A stretch of 64,000 nucleotides of DNA from the NCBI GenBank assembly GCA_051530055.1, contig CM121341.1:4588001-4652000 (forward strand), in the 5' to 3' direction. The notes under the pieces were generated by a model, which was given only the letters and a program-made list of their open reading frames with translations, searched no databases and was not told the origin of the DNA. Every line of letters begins with the position of its first letter. Within the stretch, counting starts at the first letter, position 1. This document shows, in pieces, positions 12,461-24,094 of the stretch. Source of the stretch: Neoechinorhynchus agilis (lineage: Eukaryota > Acanthocephala). The translations under genes were made by a program, and so were the position numbers.

Positions 12461-13476
12461 TCCGCCCGGCGTTGAAGCCTATTAATTTCCCTCTACTCCT
12501 ACAACGTTCCTAATAGCCTCGGGTGAAGATAAGAAAATCCTTTAGATGAATGGTGATTCCTTACCGATCTTCAGGTTAAAATTTGTTAGCGAAAAATTCA
12601 CGAGCGACATCAAGAGGCTCCTAAAAGATAAAGATCTATAGGGTCGATTGGTCCAAAGGAGTGCTTGAACATTACGCCGAATCCTAACAGGAACAATGCG
12701 CCACGAAAAAAGCCATGATACCTAACTACAGATCTGGATCGTCTACATCGGCACGTCCAATCACGGCCTCCGTGGATCAAACACCACTCAAGATTCCATC
12801 CAGGAGGGCAAAGAACAAAATATTTGACGTCCGTGAAGTACCAAGCGCGAGAATCATTGCAACTTTCGCTTGCGGAAACTTTACTTATATCGAAAGAGTT
12901 GAAAAGTGGGACTGATGCTCGTAGGGTGGAGACGACCAGCGTGAGACATGTTATTGTGCTTAACCAAAGAGACGAGTTGACCTTCTCATTGAACTCTGTT
13001 CTATCTCTACCTTTATAGATTGCGTGTGTTTTTCAGGGTCCTGACGAAGGAGTAAAACTCCGAAAATATCGGTGTCAAAAATAAACATTTGCTTGCAACC
13101 GCTTTAATTGGTTAAATAAGGACAATCGAAAAGATAACGTGCGGTTGCGAAATCGATTTACAATGCACCAACTAAAGGTTGATCGGAATAAAATAAAAGG
13201 CAAAAACATTGTGAAGAAAAAAAGATCAAATTTGGTCGATCGAACTAACATTTGCAATCAGCACATGTTGAGGTGGATGGATACTAATTGGAGAACGGTA
13301 GGTACTTTAAAAAGAAATTGATCCATGTCCATTTAAAGTTGAAAACATGGTTGTCTTGAGTATGTACCGTCAATTCCGTTTTACTCGGACCAAAATGATC
13401 TCCTCATAGAATTGAGTTAACATTTGGAATCAGTATGTTGAGGTGGATGGACAGTAATATTAACAAGTGCTTTAAT
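12461..13476. other. Unassigned spacer between satellite and PRP17
   Basis: No convincing gene is seen. The stretch holds a structured motif at 13041-13065 (listed separately). It also contains a ~170-bp direct repeat: the phrase TGTTGAGGTGGATGGA appears at about 13266 and 13434, the second copy just beyond the PRP17 stop codon. Codon-like stretches at 12715-13018 match no family I know. Confidence 0.4.
13041..13065 (+). other. CTGANGA-hairpin-GAAA motif at a probable retroelement 3' end
   Basis: CTGACGAA is followed by GGAG, a five-base loop, CTCC and GAAA, and AATAAA lies about 15 bases further on. The layout resembles a hammerhead-ribozyme core (CUGANGA, stem II, GAAA) but has one extra A before the stem. 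A matching motif with a different but still paired stem (GGCC/GGCC) lies at the 3' end of the Penelope-like element near 58.5 kb. Confidence 0.45.
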
Positions 13477-15809
13477 TTAATCCCATAGCTTCACAAGACC
13501 ATCCCATCCAGCGGTCAGAACCTTGCTTGTTTCATGCCAATGCCATTTCACGTCGATGCAGACTGAATCATGTGCTTTTATCCTCTCGTACAGCTTTGTG
13601 GTCTTCCAATCCCAAATCATTAGTCGACCGTCAGCATCGCCACTGATTATATAGGTCATATCGGGAGAAAAGTCTAGTCCGCAGGCGTAACCGGATACCA
13701 TGTGGCCTTTAAAGATTTTCTTCATCTTCCATCGAAAATTCGCCCCTGGTTCCATTATTCAGTGCTTTTATATAGCATTATTCGAAACAAACTCGTGTGT
13801 GTTAACAAACGTTGTCTTCAAACACATTAACAATTTTAGTTGATTTACGATTATTCGAGAGAGAGAGGAAAAAGAGAACATGGCAAGCTACAAACAACAA
13901 CTAAATTTCCACTTCGAGGGTTTTTAGGCTCTCATGGAACATAAGCCGGCGCGAAGAAATTGATTTCATTTTAAAATCCTATTGATTTCGAAGGCCCACA
14001 ATCTTGTTCTTGCTAACAACCTTGATCAAAAGGCGTACGAGATTGTGCCTTGTCGAAATCAATCGGATTTTTGAAAATAAAATCATTTTAATTCTTTTTT
14101 ACGCGCCATATAAAACAACCAAAATATGAAACAATCCTAAAAGTACAAAATAAAGTATCTAGAAATACTGAAATTCGAAATTTTTTCGCAATCAAGAATA
14201 ATTGAAACGTTCGCAAAACCCAAGAAAGTTCAAAAACCAGAAACTATTACAATAGCAGTGATCTATTTTGATTTGATTATCCATTGATTGAAACGCAAGA
14301 TATCTACCATTTCGTGATTGAGCAACGGCGGGCATAGAATGCAGTGACGGATCTGCAATATACTTGAAATCCACTGGAATGTCCCATTCCCAAACGCGAA
14401 TACTTTTGTCATCCGATGTGGAGATTATTCGACGATTCCTGTCGACGAACGTTATAGTGTTCACTGCTCCTAAGTGTCTATCGTATTCTTGAACCACGGA
14501 ACCAGTACGAACATCAAAACAAGCTATCTTTTTACCGGAGCATCCTACCAAAAAATAATTCTGTCTATGATGATCAATGGATTCTTTGACAAAGATCTTA
14601 AAAAGCCTTCTAAAATATTTCACTTTAAAAAATTACGGTTGCTGGACAGGTATAGACCAAAAAAAGCGGATCCTATAACCCCTTTTCGGTAAAGATCTCA
14701 GTAATACTCGTGGAGTCTTCATCGAGGCGAAGACCCTGACGAATCCGAGGTGGCCAACGACGACAAAAACAAGCTAAAACCCCGCATTACCCATTGATCC
14801 TCTTATGCGGCGCAGGATTGAATACGACGCAGTATGGTAGTTTCCTGCAATTGAACTTTCCCTTAACACTTCCAGTTTCAGTATCCCAAAGTTTTATTGT
14901 TCGGTCATAGGAAGCGGATAAAAACGCGTCACCTCCATTATTGAAGCAAATGTCTCGAACAGCTTGCTTGTGACCGATATAAGTCCGTACACACCGTCGT
15001 TGTCCATAAAACTCCCAAAGTTTAACCTTTGTATCCATCGAGCATGTAAGAAAAAGGTGACCAGATACCGGAAACAACTCTAACTTTTGAACGGCTTTAT
15101 TGTGTCCTTGATAAGTGTGGATGCATCGTTTGGGAATGTAACAGTGGATTGGTGGATCTTCGGACTTCAGATCGACGTCCAAATCAGTCGGGATGTGAAG
15201 AAAAGAGCGACCCTGATAATCATAAGGATCTCGTATGTGCAGCACCGATCGATCATCGCAATCACCTTCACTTGTTTCATCAGGTTGGGTAACGCGGTTA
15301 CGCTTTTCCTTCTTATTCATCATTTCATCCAATTCGCGTTTCTCATCTTCACTTGGCCTCGCAATCCTTACCTCGTCCTCAAATGGAGCCCATGGACCCA
15401 AATAGCCATTCACGTCCGATGGATCGTTGTTCTTCAATTTAGTTCGCTTCCGTGCCGGTCGCTCTTCAGACTTCAAAAGTTCAACAAAACGCTCCCTTCG
15501 TTCGTCTTCAAACGGAACCGGAGCGACGGCGCCTATTTCCACGTATCCGGAAAGAATATTCTTCGGAGCTCGTTGTTGGTCTGAGAGGAATGGATCCGGT
15601 GGACCTATCACAGGAGCGTACATATCTTCGTACTTTGGATTACGATACAATTCACAAGCGTTTGGGTTTATAAAACGTTCTATTTGGTGAGCACGCGGAC
15701 CATCCGTATCGATGGGGACGTCGGGAGCCGAGTTTACAGAATATTCCCGCACACGGGGAGGGGAATGTCCGGACTCTGAGCCGCTTTCATATTCCTGGAT
15801 TGCGTCCAT
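13477..15809 (-). CDS. CDC40: Pre-mRNA-processing factor 17 (CDC40/PRP17), WD40 splicing factor
   Basis: Three exons on the minus strand (15809-14791, 14564-14251, 13745-13477) join in compatible phases to 533 residues; human CDC40 has 579. PRP17 is a nuclear WD40 protein of the spliceosome needed around the second catalytic step. The N-terminal part carries the family signatures NILSGY, NGYLGPWAPFEDE and YDYQGRSFLHIP. The C-terminal half, from about residue 240, is a seven-blade propeller with SCSMDTKVKLWE, YDRTIKLWDTETG, QEYDRHLGAVNT, STSDDKS, IFKGHMVSGYAC and a final GWDGLVKLWD. The start is ATG at 15807-15809, immediately preceded by a pyrimidine tract and CAG. Intron 1 is 226 bp. Intron 2 is 505 bp and contains a foldback repeat; its donor (CTATT/GTAATA) and acceptor (ACCAG/GGGCG) were chosen because they keep frame and expected length. 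Identification is firm. Confidence 0.95.
13917..14115. repeat. Foldback (palindromic) element in PRP17 intron 2
   Basis: The left arm around GGCGCGAAGAAATTGATTTC is complementary to the right arm ending in TTTTTTACGCGCCATA. The arms include the AAAATCCNATTGNTTTCG core shared with the larger arrays at 21.4-22.9 kb and 29.75-30.5 kb, and with the copy at 57.85 kb. It is the most diverged copy seen. Confidence 0.7.
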
Positions 15810-15937
15810 CTGAAGGAAAAAGAGTGGAAATACGTAAACTCGGGAAATAAGGAACCAAAAGCTCGCAATATTGGCACTTGAGTACAGAAAAGAGATGAAT
15901 AAACATTTTAGAATGGTCAAAGTTACAATCGATGGAG

Positions 15938-17560
15938 ACTGGGAATGTCCGGACTCTGAGCCCCTTTCATACTAATGGATCGCGTCCACTTAAAGGTGGA
16001 AAAAATACCATCAGTTAGAAAATAAACTAAAGTTCGCGATATTGGCCATTGAGTCAAGAAAAAAGAATAAACATTTTAGAAAGGTTCAATTTACAATTAA
16101 GGCAAAGGGAATGTCCTGACTCTGAGCCGCTTTCATAGTTATGGATCGCGTACATTTAAAAGTGAAAAAATAAATCCAGTTTGAAAATAAACAAAAGTTC
16201 GTGATATTGGCAATTGAGTCAAGAAAAAACATTTTAGAAAAGTTCAATTTACAATTAATACAAAGGGAATGTCCTGACTGAGCCGCTTTCATAGTCTTGC
16301 ATCGCGTACATTTAAAGGTTGAAAAAATACCTCCAGTTAGAAAATAAACTAAAGTTCGCGATATCGGCAATTAAGTCAAGAAAAAAGAATAAACATCTTA
16401 GAAAGGTTAAATTTACAATTATGGGAAAGGGAGTGGCCGGACTCTGAGCCGCTTTCAGTCCTGCATCGCGTACATTTAAAGTTGGAAAAAATACCCCCAG
16501 TTAGAAAATAAACTAAAGTTCGTGATATTGACAATTGAGTATAGAAAAAAGAATAAACATTTTAGGATGCTTAAATTTACAATTACGGCAAAGGGAATGT
16601 CCTGACTATGAGCCGCTTTCATAGTCTTGCATCGCGTACATTTAAAGTTGAAAAAAATACCCCCAGTTAGAAAATAAACTAAAGTTCGTGATATTGACAA
16701 TTGAGTATAGAAAAAAAGAATAAACATTTTAGGATGCTTAAATTTACAATTAAGGCAAAGGGAATGTCCTGACTATGAGCCGCTTTCATAGTCTTGCATC
16801 GCGTACATTTAAAGGTGGAAAAAATACCATCAGTTAGAAAATAAACTATAGTTCGTGATATTGGCAATCGAGTCAAGAAAAAAGAATAAACATTTTAGAG
16901 AGGATAAATTTACAATTACGGCAAAGGGAATGTCCTGACTATGAGCCGCTTTCATAGTCTTGCATCGCGTACATTTAAAGGTTGAAAAAATACCTCCAGT
17001 TAGAAAATAAACTATAGTTCGTGATATTGGCAATCAGTTAGAAAATAAACTATAGTTCGTGATATTGGCAATCGAGTCAAGAAAAAAGAATATACATTTT
17101 AGAGAGGATAAATTTACAATTACGGCAAAGGGAATGTCCTGACTATGAGCCGCTTTCATAGTCTTGCATCGCGTACATTTAAAGGTTGAAAAAATACCTC
17201 CAGTTAGAAAATAAACTATAGTTCGTGATATTGGCAATCGAGTCAAGAAAAAAGAATATACATTTTAGAGAGGATAAATTTACAATTACGGCAAAGGGAA
17301 TGTCCTGACTATGAGCCGCTTTCATAGTCTTGCATCGCGTACATTTAAAGGTTGAAAAAATACCTCCAGTTAGAAAATAAACTAAAGTTCGCAATATTGG
17401 GAATCGAATCAAGAAAAAAGAATAAACATTTTAGAAAGGTTCAATTTACAATTACGGCAAAGGGAATATCGTGACTCTGAGCCGTTTTCATAGTCATGGA
17501 TCGCGTCCATTTAAAGGTGGAAAAAATACCTCCAGTTAGAAAGCAAAAATGGTATAGAAT
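15938..17560. repeat. Tandem array of the PRP17 5' end (about 10 units, ~166 bp)
   Basis: The anchor GGGAATGTCC sits at 15761 inside PRP17 exon 1. It recurs at 15941, 16108, 16265, 16429 (variant), 16593, 16760, 16926, 17129, 17297 and 17462 (variant). Read on the minus strand, each unit is a degenerate copy of the PRP17 start region: MDAIQEYESGSESGHSP in the gene becomes forms such as MYAMQDYESGS-stop-SGHS in the units. Flanking 5' sequence is included. The CAG before the gene's ATG has become TAA or TAAG in the copies. One 37-bp segment is additionally duplicated near 17035. The array lies directly upstream of the functional gene, so it amplifies the promoter and 5'-UTR side. Confidence 0.9.
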
Positions 17561-17579
17561 AAACATTTTAGAAAGAAAT

Positions 17580-18080
17580 CATATCAAAAACAAATCTCTA
17601 GGGATGGTAAATTCTGAATGGAAATGAACATAATCCCCCCCCCGTTAAAGATTCCTTTATTATTAGCAAATGTTCCGAAAGAGGAAGCATCTCACCTCAT
17701 CGGTCGTCTGAAAAATATTTATGAGTCTTGTAAACTCGGTTTAACAGGAAACAGGCCAGCAGCCTAGTTTTAAACATTCACGCCACCATTTTAGACCACT
17801 AAGTTACTAGGCAACATCGTATTATAGATTTTGATGGCACAGATTCGACTGACTTGTGTTTCTGCGACCAACACCATGGAGGGTAACAAATCGAACCAAT
17901 TAAATCAAAATCAACTAACCGACAAAAAAACAGTTTTACAACACAAAAACTACGGAGATTTAAATGTTTTAAACTATAATGAACCGGTGGAGGAAAGACC
18001 CAATCTTGGTGTTCATGAGGACCCAAAGATACATGGGTCGTTTTCTTTGTTAAATAACAAAGTTGTTCTTATTTAATTCA
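17580..18080. mobile_element. Retroelement 3'-end remnants
   Basis: The right part (about 18005-18075) contains GAGGACCCAAAGATACATGG and TTCTTTGTTAAAT. The same phrases close the LINE relic near 50.83 kb, so this looks like the 3' tail of a related LINE. An 81-codon open frame at 17831-18076 is probably part of it. On the minus strand around 17670-17704, a decayed CCGATGAGG...TTTCGGAAC motif followed by AATAAA resembles the other CTGANGA-hairpin motifs. Boundaries are uncertain. Confidence 0.45.
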
Positions 18081-18384
18081 GTTTAAAAATTGCCTGCCAG
18101 TGGCGTAATGAAAATCAATTTAAAACGCCACACAGTGCAAGGCTTTCCAGATTGTTTGTTTGGCCTACTTAGGATTTACTACATTCGCTGCAGGGAATTC
18201 TGCACTTTCTCGCGGATGAGGCGAGACTCGAAATATTTCAGTTCAAATTTAATAAATTCTTTCGTGTAAAAAAGCTTCTTATTGATGATTACGTCACATT
18301 ATTGATTATTTTTTCTGCAAAATAGAGAAATTGATTGGACTGTTTCACACGGACACGGGGAAAAATGGATTTCATAGAAAGTGA
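18081..18384. other. 3' flank of WDR7, nothing recognised
   Basis: AT-rich stretch between the retroelement remnant and the WDR7 stop codon. No gene or repeat family was identified. Confidence 0.4.
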
Positions 18385-21300
18385 TTAAAAATCGAATTTA
18401 TGTTCTTGTCCATTGGACGTATCGATTAGAAGGAACGTCCTTGTGGCTGTCCAAAACAATTTCGAGCTATAATTTCCCTTAGGAAGTTTCGATTCCGCTG
18501 CAATAGAGAAGGCTCTGATGATTTTCATGGTGAGCGTTGCGAACAAAACCGAAGACGAAACCTGCCAAAGCAGGATTCTCTTTTCTTCATTAGCAAACGA
18601 AGCCAAATACGTTCCGTCGGTAGAGAAAGCGACAGCGCTAATGGCTTTCGAGTGTCCATTAAAAAGTTGATATTTGACAGATCGAAGGTCAAACACGGCC
18701 AAGTATCCGTTCGGGCATCCAACGCAGACGTATTTGGTTCGTGGACATGAGTGAACCATTGGAAATTGGCTGATTGGTTGGAATAGTTCATTGATATTTC
18801 TGTTTTTCAATCGATTTGGTTCGACGCAGTAGATCACAATTTGAGTGACCTGAAGAACAAGTTCTCTTACACTATCTGGGATTTTCTCGATCATTTGTGA
18901 GACAATGCACAACAGCGACGTTCGACATGTCCATATAACACTTTTAAAGCTGAGAGCGACATTGGCGCTTTGTCTCAGGATTTCTCTAGTAAAGCTTAAA
19001 ATGAAAGGACGACAATGGATCAACGATATTCGGACAAGTGCTTGCTTTGAGTTATTCGCGAGTAAAGAAGCCGATCCGGGTCCAGTGCCAATTTCATTCA
19101 TGGCTTCAAGCATTTTGCACAAGACAAAACTTAGTGTATTCGGATCCATAAATCGAATCCACATGTCGAATCGATCATAGAGAAGATCGAATAGGTATGA
19201 GTGGAGGTATAGACAAGGAGACGGATATTCGCCTGGTCTTAGAATAATCCATTTATCAACATAAATGAATTTACAAAGACAATTGGCAAGTTTTCGAATT
19301 TGTGTGTCCGATGAAGGCGTCAGAGTGCATATTGATAGAAGAAAAAAGCATACTAATTGTTGATCACATCGATCTATTGACTTTGCGGAATCGAACAGTC
19401 GATGATTGTAAATGAGGGGATCTTTTATGATCTTTCCCGATAAACAAGAGATCGCTGGGTCCAATATAGCATCCACATAGTCTTCACATTCATCAATGAG
19501 CGACGAATGAGAAGTGTTCGTCCTCATGAACCATTCAAGAACCACTTTGGCTGATTTATTAATCTAAATTTGAGAATCGTTAATGTGTGTTTATTCAATT
19601 TTGTAAATCTTTACCATTTCACAAGGATCATTCCATAGAAGGATACATGTTTTGACGTGTAAATGGAGTCCACTAAGTGTACCATTCTTTTGACCTTCTT
19701 GAAGAGCTTCATAACAGGCGGCTTCGGGAATTGGTTCGACTACGACTAATCGCAACTTTGTTTCGGAACAAAAGAATTAAAGATTATAATTATGTAAAAC
19801 ATGAAGAAAAACAACAACTTACTCATCACCGCTATTTGTGGCGTCGATTGCATTGTTGAACTTGTAAGATTCGTTTTGTTTTGAAGCAGGTAGACGGCAC
19901 ATTTGAGTGGATAGCATGTTTACAAGAGACAGTGTCGTAATGACAGGTCCGGATTCCATTCCGACATTAGCATTGGATGTAGATGTCAATTGTTGTCCTG
20001 GTAAGAGCGAAATAAGACAATTCAAGGAAGGTTGAACTGGATGAGTAAATGCAAGAGTTCTATTGTTCGTATGAGTTAGAAGAGACCTGTCATTGGGGAT
20101 TCCTTGATATGAAAGAGTGAATTGAGTTGTTTGTTCAAACGCATTCGTAATGGCTAAATTTAATTCACTCATTGAATCGTCGTCGTGAGTCACAGAATGA
20201 AGCTGTTGGCAAAGACCTCTCATATCTACGCTCATAAGGACACAGACTAACCCTGAAAGACGAAAATGCGTAAAATGTAAAAGAAGACCCTCTGGGACTT
20301 TTGTCTGAGCACACCATCGATCAATACGATTTACAAGTCTTAGATCAGTCCGATAAAGACCTTCGTTTAAAAGTGCGTTTTTAGCAGTTTCACCGGTCAG
20401 TATACTGTGACAATGCCCACTGTCCATTTCGTATACATGAACAGTTTGATCGGTGTAAAGTGCGCAGAGATGAGCTTGTTTCAGATTCCAGTATAGATTA
20501 GTGAGTCTTGGGCAACCACCTCCTCGGATAAACAAAACACACAGATTTGTCGATAAATCAATCAGTGCCACAGATCCATTTTGATCGATCGAACAAATGT
20601 ATTTAATGGATCCTGGAGCCATAAAGAGTCCACTTATACATTCGCAGTGGATGTGAATGGTTTTCTTTGGAATACTTAAATCGCCAATGTCCCAAACACG
20701 AATCGCGAAATCACTTGATCCACTTATTAACGTGTTCTCATCAATGCATGAATTATAAGAATGTGGATGAAGGAGACACGTTATTGAGTAGTTGAGTTTT
20801 AGCTTTTCATTCAACGAAGGTTTTCGATTTTCCAAAAACTCTTTTAGGCTAGCCATCGTTATTTGACCATTCGAGTAACCGAGCACACAACATCGACCGA
20901 GTTTGTGATGTTGAACATAGGCGAACGCTGTCCATTTGGAACCGCTTGCGAAACACCATTCTGAACATTCGTCGATCCGAGTGACGGATAACGTCTCATC
21001 TTCTTTGTAAGAAACGGAGAATAAGCACGATCCCTTTGCAATGTACAGGCATTCGGACGCTCCTATTACTAATTTAGGCGAGTGTAGGGCTGTGTTTTGA
21101 ACGCCGATGAACATCTTCGCAATTATATCCATACCAAACGTGGAACTGTCTTCTATCATCAAGAGAGTGTTAGTCATTTTCAGTATCACGAGTTCCATCC
21201 GGTTTGTTATTATCGCCACGAATGTATTTGTAAGTGACGGAACAAATAGGCCATCAGTGATCACAGTTTTTGAATCGTCCTGCTTTATAGAAAAGATCCT

Positions 21301-24094
21301 CACTTTTAAAAGTTGAGGATCGCATTCGGGTAGCTAGATTTGGATCTCGCTCAGGTGTCCACAAAACGACCTAAACAATAATAATTCCTTTAGTTGTTTT
21401 CTGGCGCGTAGAAAAATTAAAATGATTTTAAAATCCAATTGGTTTCGAAGGCACAAAATCTTGTACGCACATTTATCAGAAATATTGTTTGTAAGTTTTT
21501 AAAGATGTGACCGTGCCGAAAACAATCGGATTTTAAAATCATTTTAATTTTTCTTCACGCCAGAAAACAACCAATGGAATTATTGTTCAGAAGTCTTCAG
21601 CCCGGCAAATAATTTTGTTTGTTAGAAATCAACTGCGAACGTCGCCCAGTCTTTTAATAACTAACTGATGATGACAAACCTGCAGTGAATTTGGCAGATC
21701 GTTTTTAACAAACAAAATTATTTACCAGGCTAAAGACTTCTAAAGAGCAATAAATCCTTTAGCTGTTTTCTGACGCGTAAAAAAATTAAAATGATTTCAA
21801 AATCCGATTGGTTTCGAGGGCACAAAATCTTGTACGCACATTTATCAGAAAGGTCGTTTGTAAGTTTTTACCCGAAAACAATCGGATTTTAAAATCATTT
21901 TAATTTTTCTACGGGCCAGAAAACAACCAATGGGATTATTGTTTAGAAGTCTTCAGCCCGGTAAATAATTTTGTTTGTTAGAAACGAACTGCAAACTTTG
22001 CCGAGTGTTTTAATAACTAACAAACTGATGATGACAAACCTACAGTGAATTTCGCAGATCGTTTTTAACAAACAAAATTATTTACCAGGCTAAAGACTTC
22101 TAAAGAGCAATAAATCCTTTAATTGTTTTCTGACGCGTAAAAAAATTAAAATGATTTCAAAATCCGATTGGTTTCGGGGCACAAAATCTTGTACGCACAT
22201 TTATCAGAAAGGTCGTTTGTAAGTTTTTAAAGATGTGACCGTGCCGAAAACAATCGAATTTTAAAATCATTTTAATTTTTCTACGGGCCAGAAAACAACC
22301 AATGGGATTATTGTTTAGAAGTCTCAGCCCGGTAAATTTTGTTTGTTAGAAACGAACTGCGAACTTCGCCGAGTGTTTTAATAACTAACAAACTGATGAT
22401 GATAAACCTACAGTGAATTTCGCAGATCGTTTTTAACAAACAAAATTATTTACCAGGCTAAAGACTTCTAAAGAGCAATAAATCCTTTAATTGTTTTCTG
22501 ACGCGTAGAAAAATTAAAATGATTTCAAAATCCGATTGGTTTCGAGGGCACAAAATCTTGTACGCACATTTATCAGAAAGGTCGTTTGCAAGTTTTTAAA
22601 GATGTGACCGTGCCGAAAACAATCGGATTTTAAAATCATTTTAATTTTTCTTCACGCCAGAAAACAACCAATGGGATTATTGTTTAGAAGTCTTCAGCCC
22701 GGTAAATAATTTTGTTTGTTAGAAACGAACTGCGAACGTCGCCCAGTCTTTTAATAACTAACAAACTGATGATGATAAACCTACAGTGAATTTCGCAGAT
22801 CGTTTTTAACAAACAAAATTATTTACCAGGCTAAAGACTTCTAAAGAACAATAAATCCTTTAGTTGTTTTCTGACGCGTAGAAAAATTAAAATGATTTCA
22901 AAATCCGATTGGTTTCGGCGGCACAAAATCTTGTACGCGCGGTTTTCGCATTTGAACTTTTATAAGTGTTTGAATTCCGTTTGGAAAAAAGAGGCATCCT
23001 TACTTAAAAAAGCAAACATTTATCCGTGATCATCACGCGAACTGGCGTAAATTCAGAAAATCTGTTAAAACAAAGAACATCTCTACCTTTCTTCGGCAAC
23101 AAATTAAAAACGATTTGATTATTTTAGGAACTAATGCAATAAATTGTCTAATTAAAGAGCAAAACCCACTTTGTTCCTTTTTTTATGGTGATGAGAAAAA
23201 TAGAAATCGATTTAAAAGAAGTCCGACGAAACGGACGAAATCAATCTCTACTTTTTGTCACCACGAAAAAAATCCAAAGTGTCTAATTGTTGCGATTTTA
23301 GAGAAAAGTTCTAGTTTGAGAATCTTTTCCTCTAAAGAATAGACGGCTACCTCCTCGAAGTTTATAGCATCGACAATGAACGCAACTTTTGATTGTACAA
23401 AAAGAATATATCTGGGTTTTGTTCTGCAAATGTTCATTTGTTTTATATACCGACCGTTGTTTCGAATAACTTGATGATCGGACTCACAAACCAATAATGG
23501 TGATTCGTCGTTGAAAGACCAAAGTCGAACGTATCCATCGATGAGTGCGATAACAACGACGCTATCTCCTTTGGGTTTTGAAAACGCGAATAATCCTTTC
23601 ACATTTTGTATCCGAGCTCGAGGTTCTATTGTTCGAAGTCGTCGGATAATAGAAAGGTCTTTTAGATTAAATTGTAGAATTTGAGAGCCGTCCGAACAGA
23701 AGAATGTTGTTGCTCGTTGAGAAGACACCAATGGTTCAATATGTACAAATTCGCCGGCATAAACGTGATGTTGTACACAAACCAGTTGTTTCGTATCCCA
23801 AAGAGCAAGTCCGTTTTCGTGAGCGCTCAATAAGAGAAACTGATCAATGAATTTAAGAGCTCGAATACAACCAAGGGTATTCGAGGGCACATTGAACATG
23901 CAGAATGGAGATAAAGGTTGTGAGGTGAGGGGGCGACGCCAAAGGAAGATTGTTTCATGGTCGCTGGTCGCCAGTTCACTATTACCATTTTGGACCGGTT
24001 GAAGTGGAGGTGAAGTGAGGTGATGAATTGACGGGAGTTTCTTAGATGACCTAGAGCCCCAAAAGAGCAGTGATTGTGTCGTAAGTGGATCCAT
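18385..24094 (-). CDS. WDR7: WD repeat protein 7 (rabconnectin-3 beta) homologue
   Basis: Four exons on the minus strand give a consistent frame: 24094-23351, 21333-19830, 19745-19615 and 19563-18385, about 1,185 residues (human WDR7 about 1,490). WDR7 with DMXL proteins (rabconnectin-3) regulates V-ATPase assembly and Rab3-dependent secretion. The N-terminal exon has propeller strands such as NGLALWDTKQ and DGYVRLWSFND. Exon 2 contains ITCLLHPHSYNS and SGSSDFAIRVWDIGDL followed by YICSIDQNGSVAL, as in the family's second blade set. The last exon has the helical middle region and the C-terminal propeller VCVGCPNGYLAVFDLRS, GHSKAISAVAFSTDGTYLAS and ending FLLIDTSNGQEHKFDF. The exon 2/3 junction is the weakest point: a stronger-looking GTAAGT donor seven bases downstream on the transcript does not keep frame with any acceptor I see. 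The ATG is preceded by CCTTTAG-ACA. Confidence 0.88.
21386..22945. repeat. Array of composite palindromes in WDR7 intron 1 (~365-bp period)
   Basis: Copies begin near 21387, 21756, 22116, 22483 and 22857. Each unit holds two hairpins. Hairpin A has arms TTGTTTTCTGGCGCGTAGAA...GGTTTCG and CCGAAAACAATCGGATTTTA...CGCCAGAAAACAA. Hairpin B has arms around AATAATTTTGTTTGTTA and TAACAAACAAAATTATT. The intron runs from about 21334 to 23350, against 45-50 bp for typical introns here, so the array accounts for most of its length. The stretch 22946-23350 has no recognised feature. Confidence 0.9.

Noticed and set aside
13041-13065. Firm call of a self-cleaving hammerhead ribozyme
   Set aside because: Stems I and III could not be drawn convincingly and an extra A interrupts the core, so only a structural motif is claimed.
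16086-17412. Minus-strand frames containing CKTMKAAHSQD
   Set aside because: These are shifted readings of the degenerate PRP17 start copies, not separate genes.
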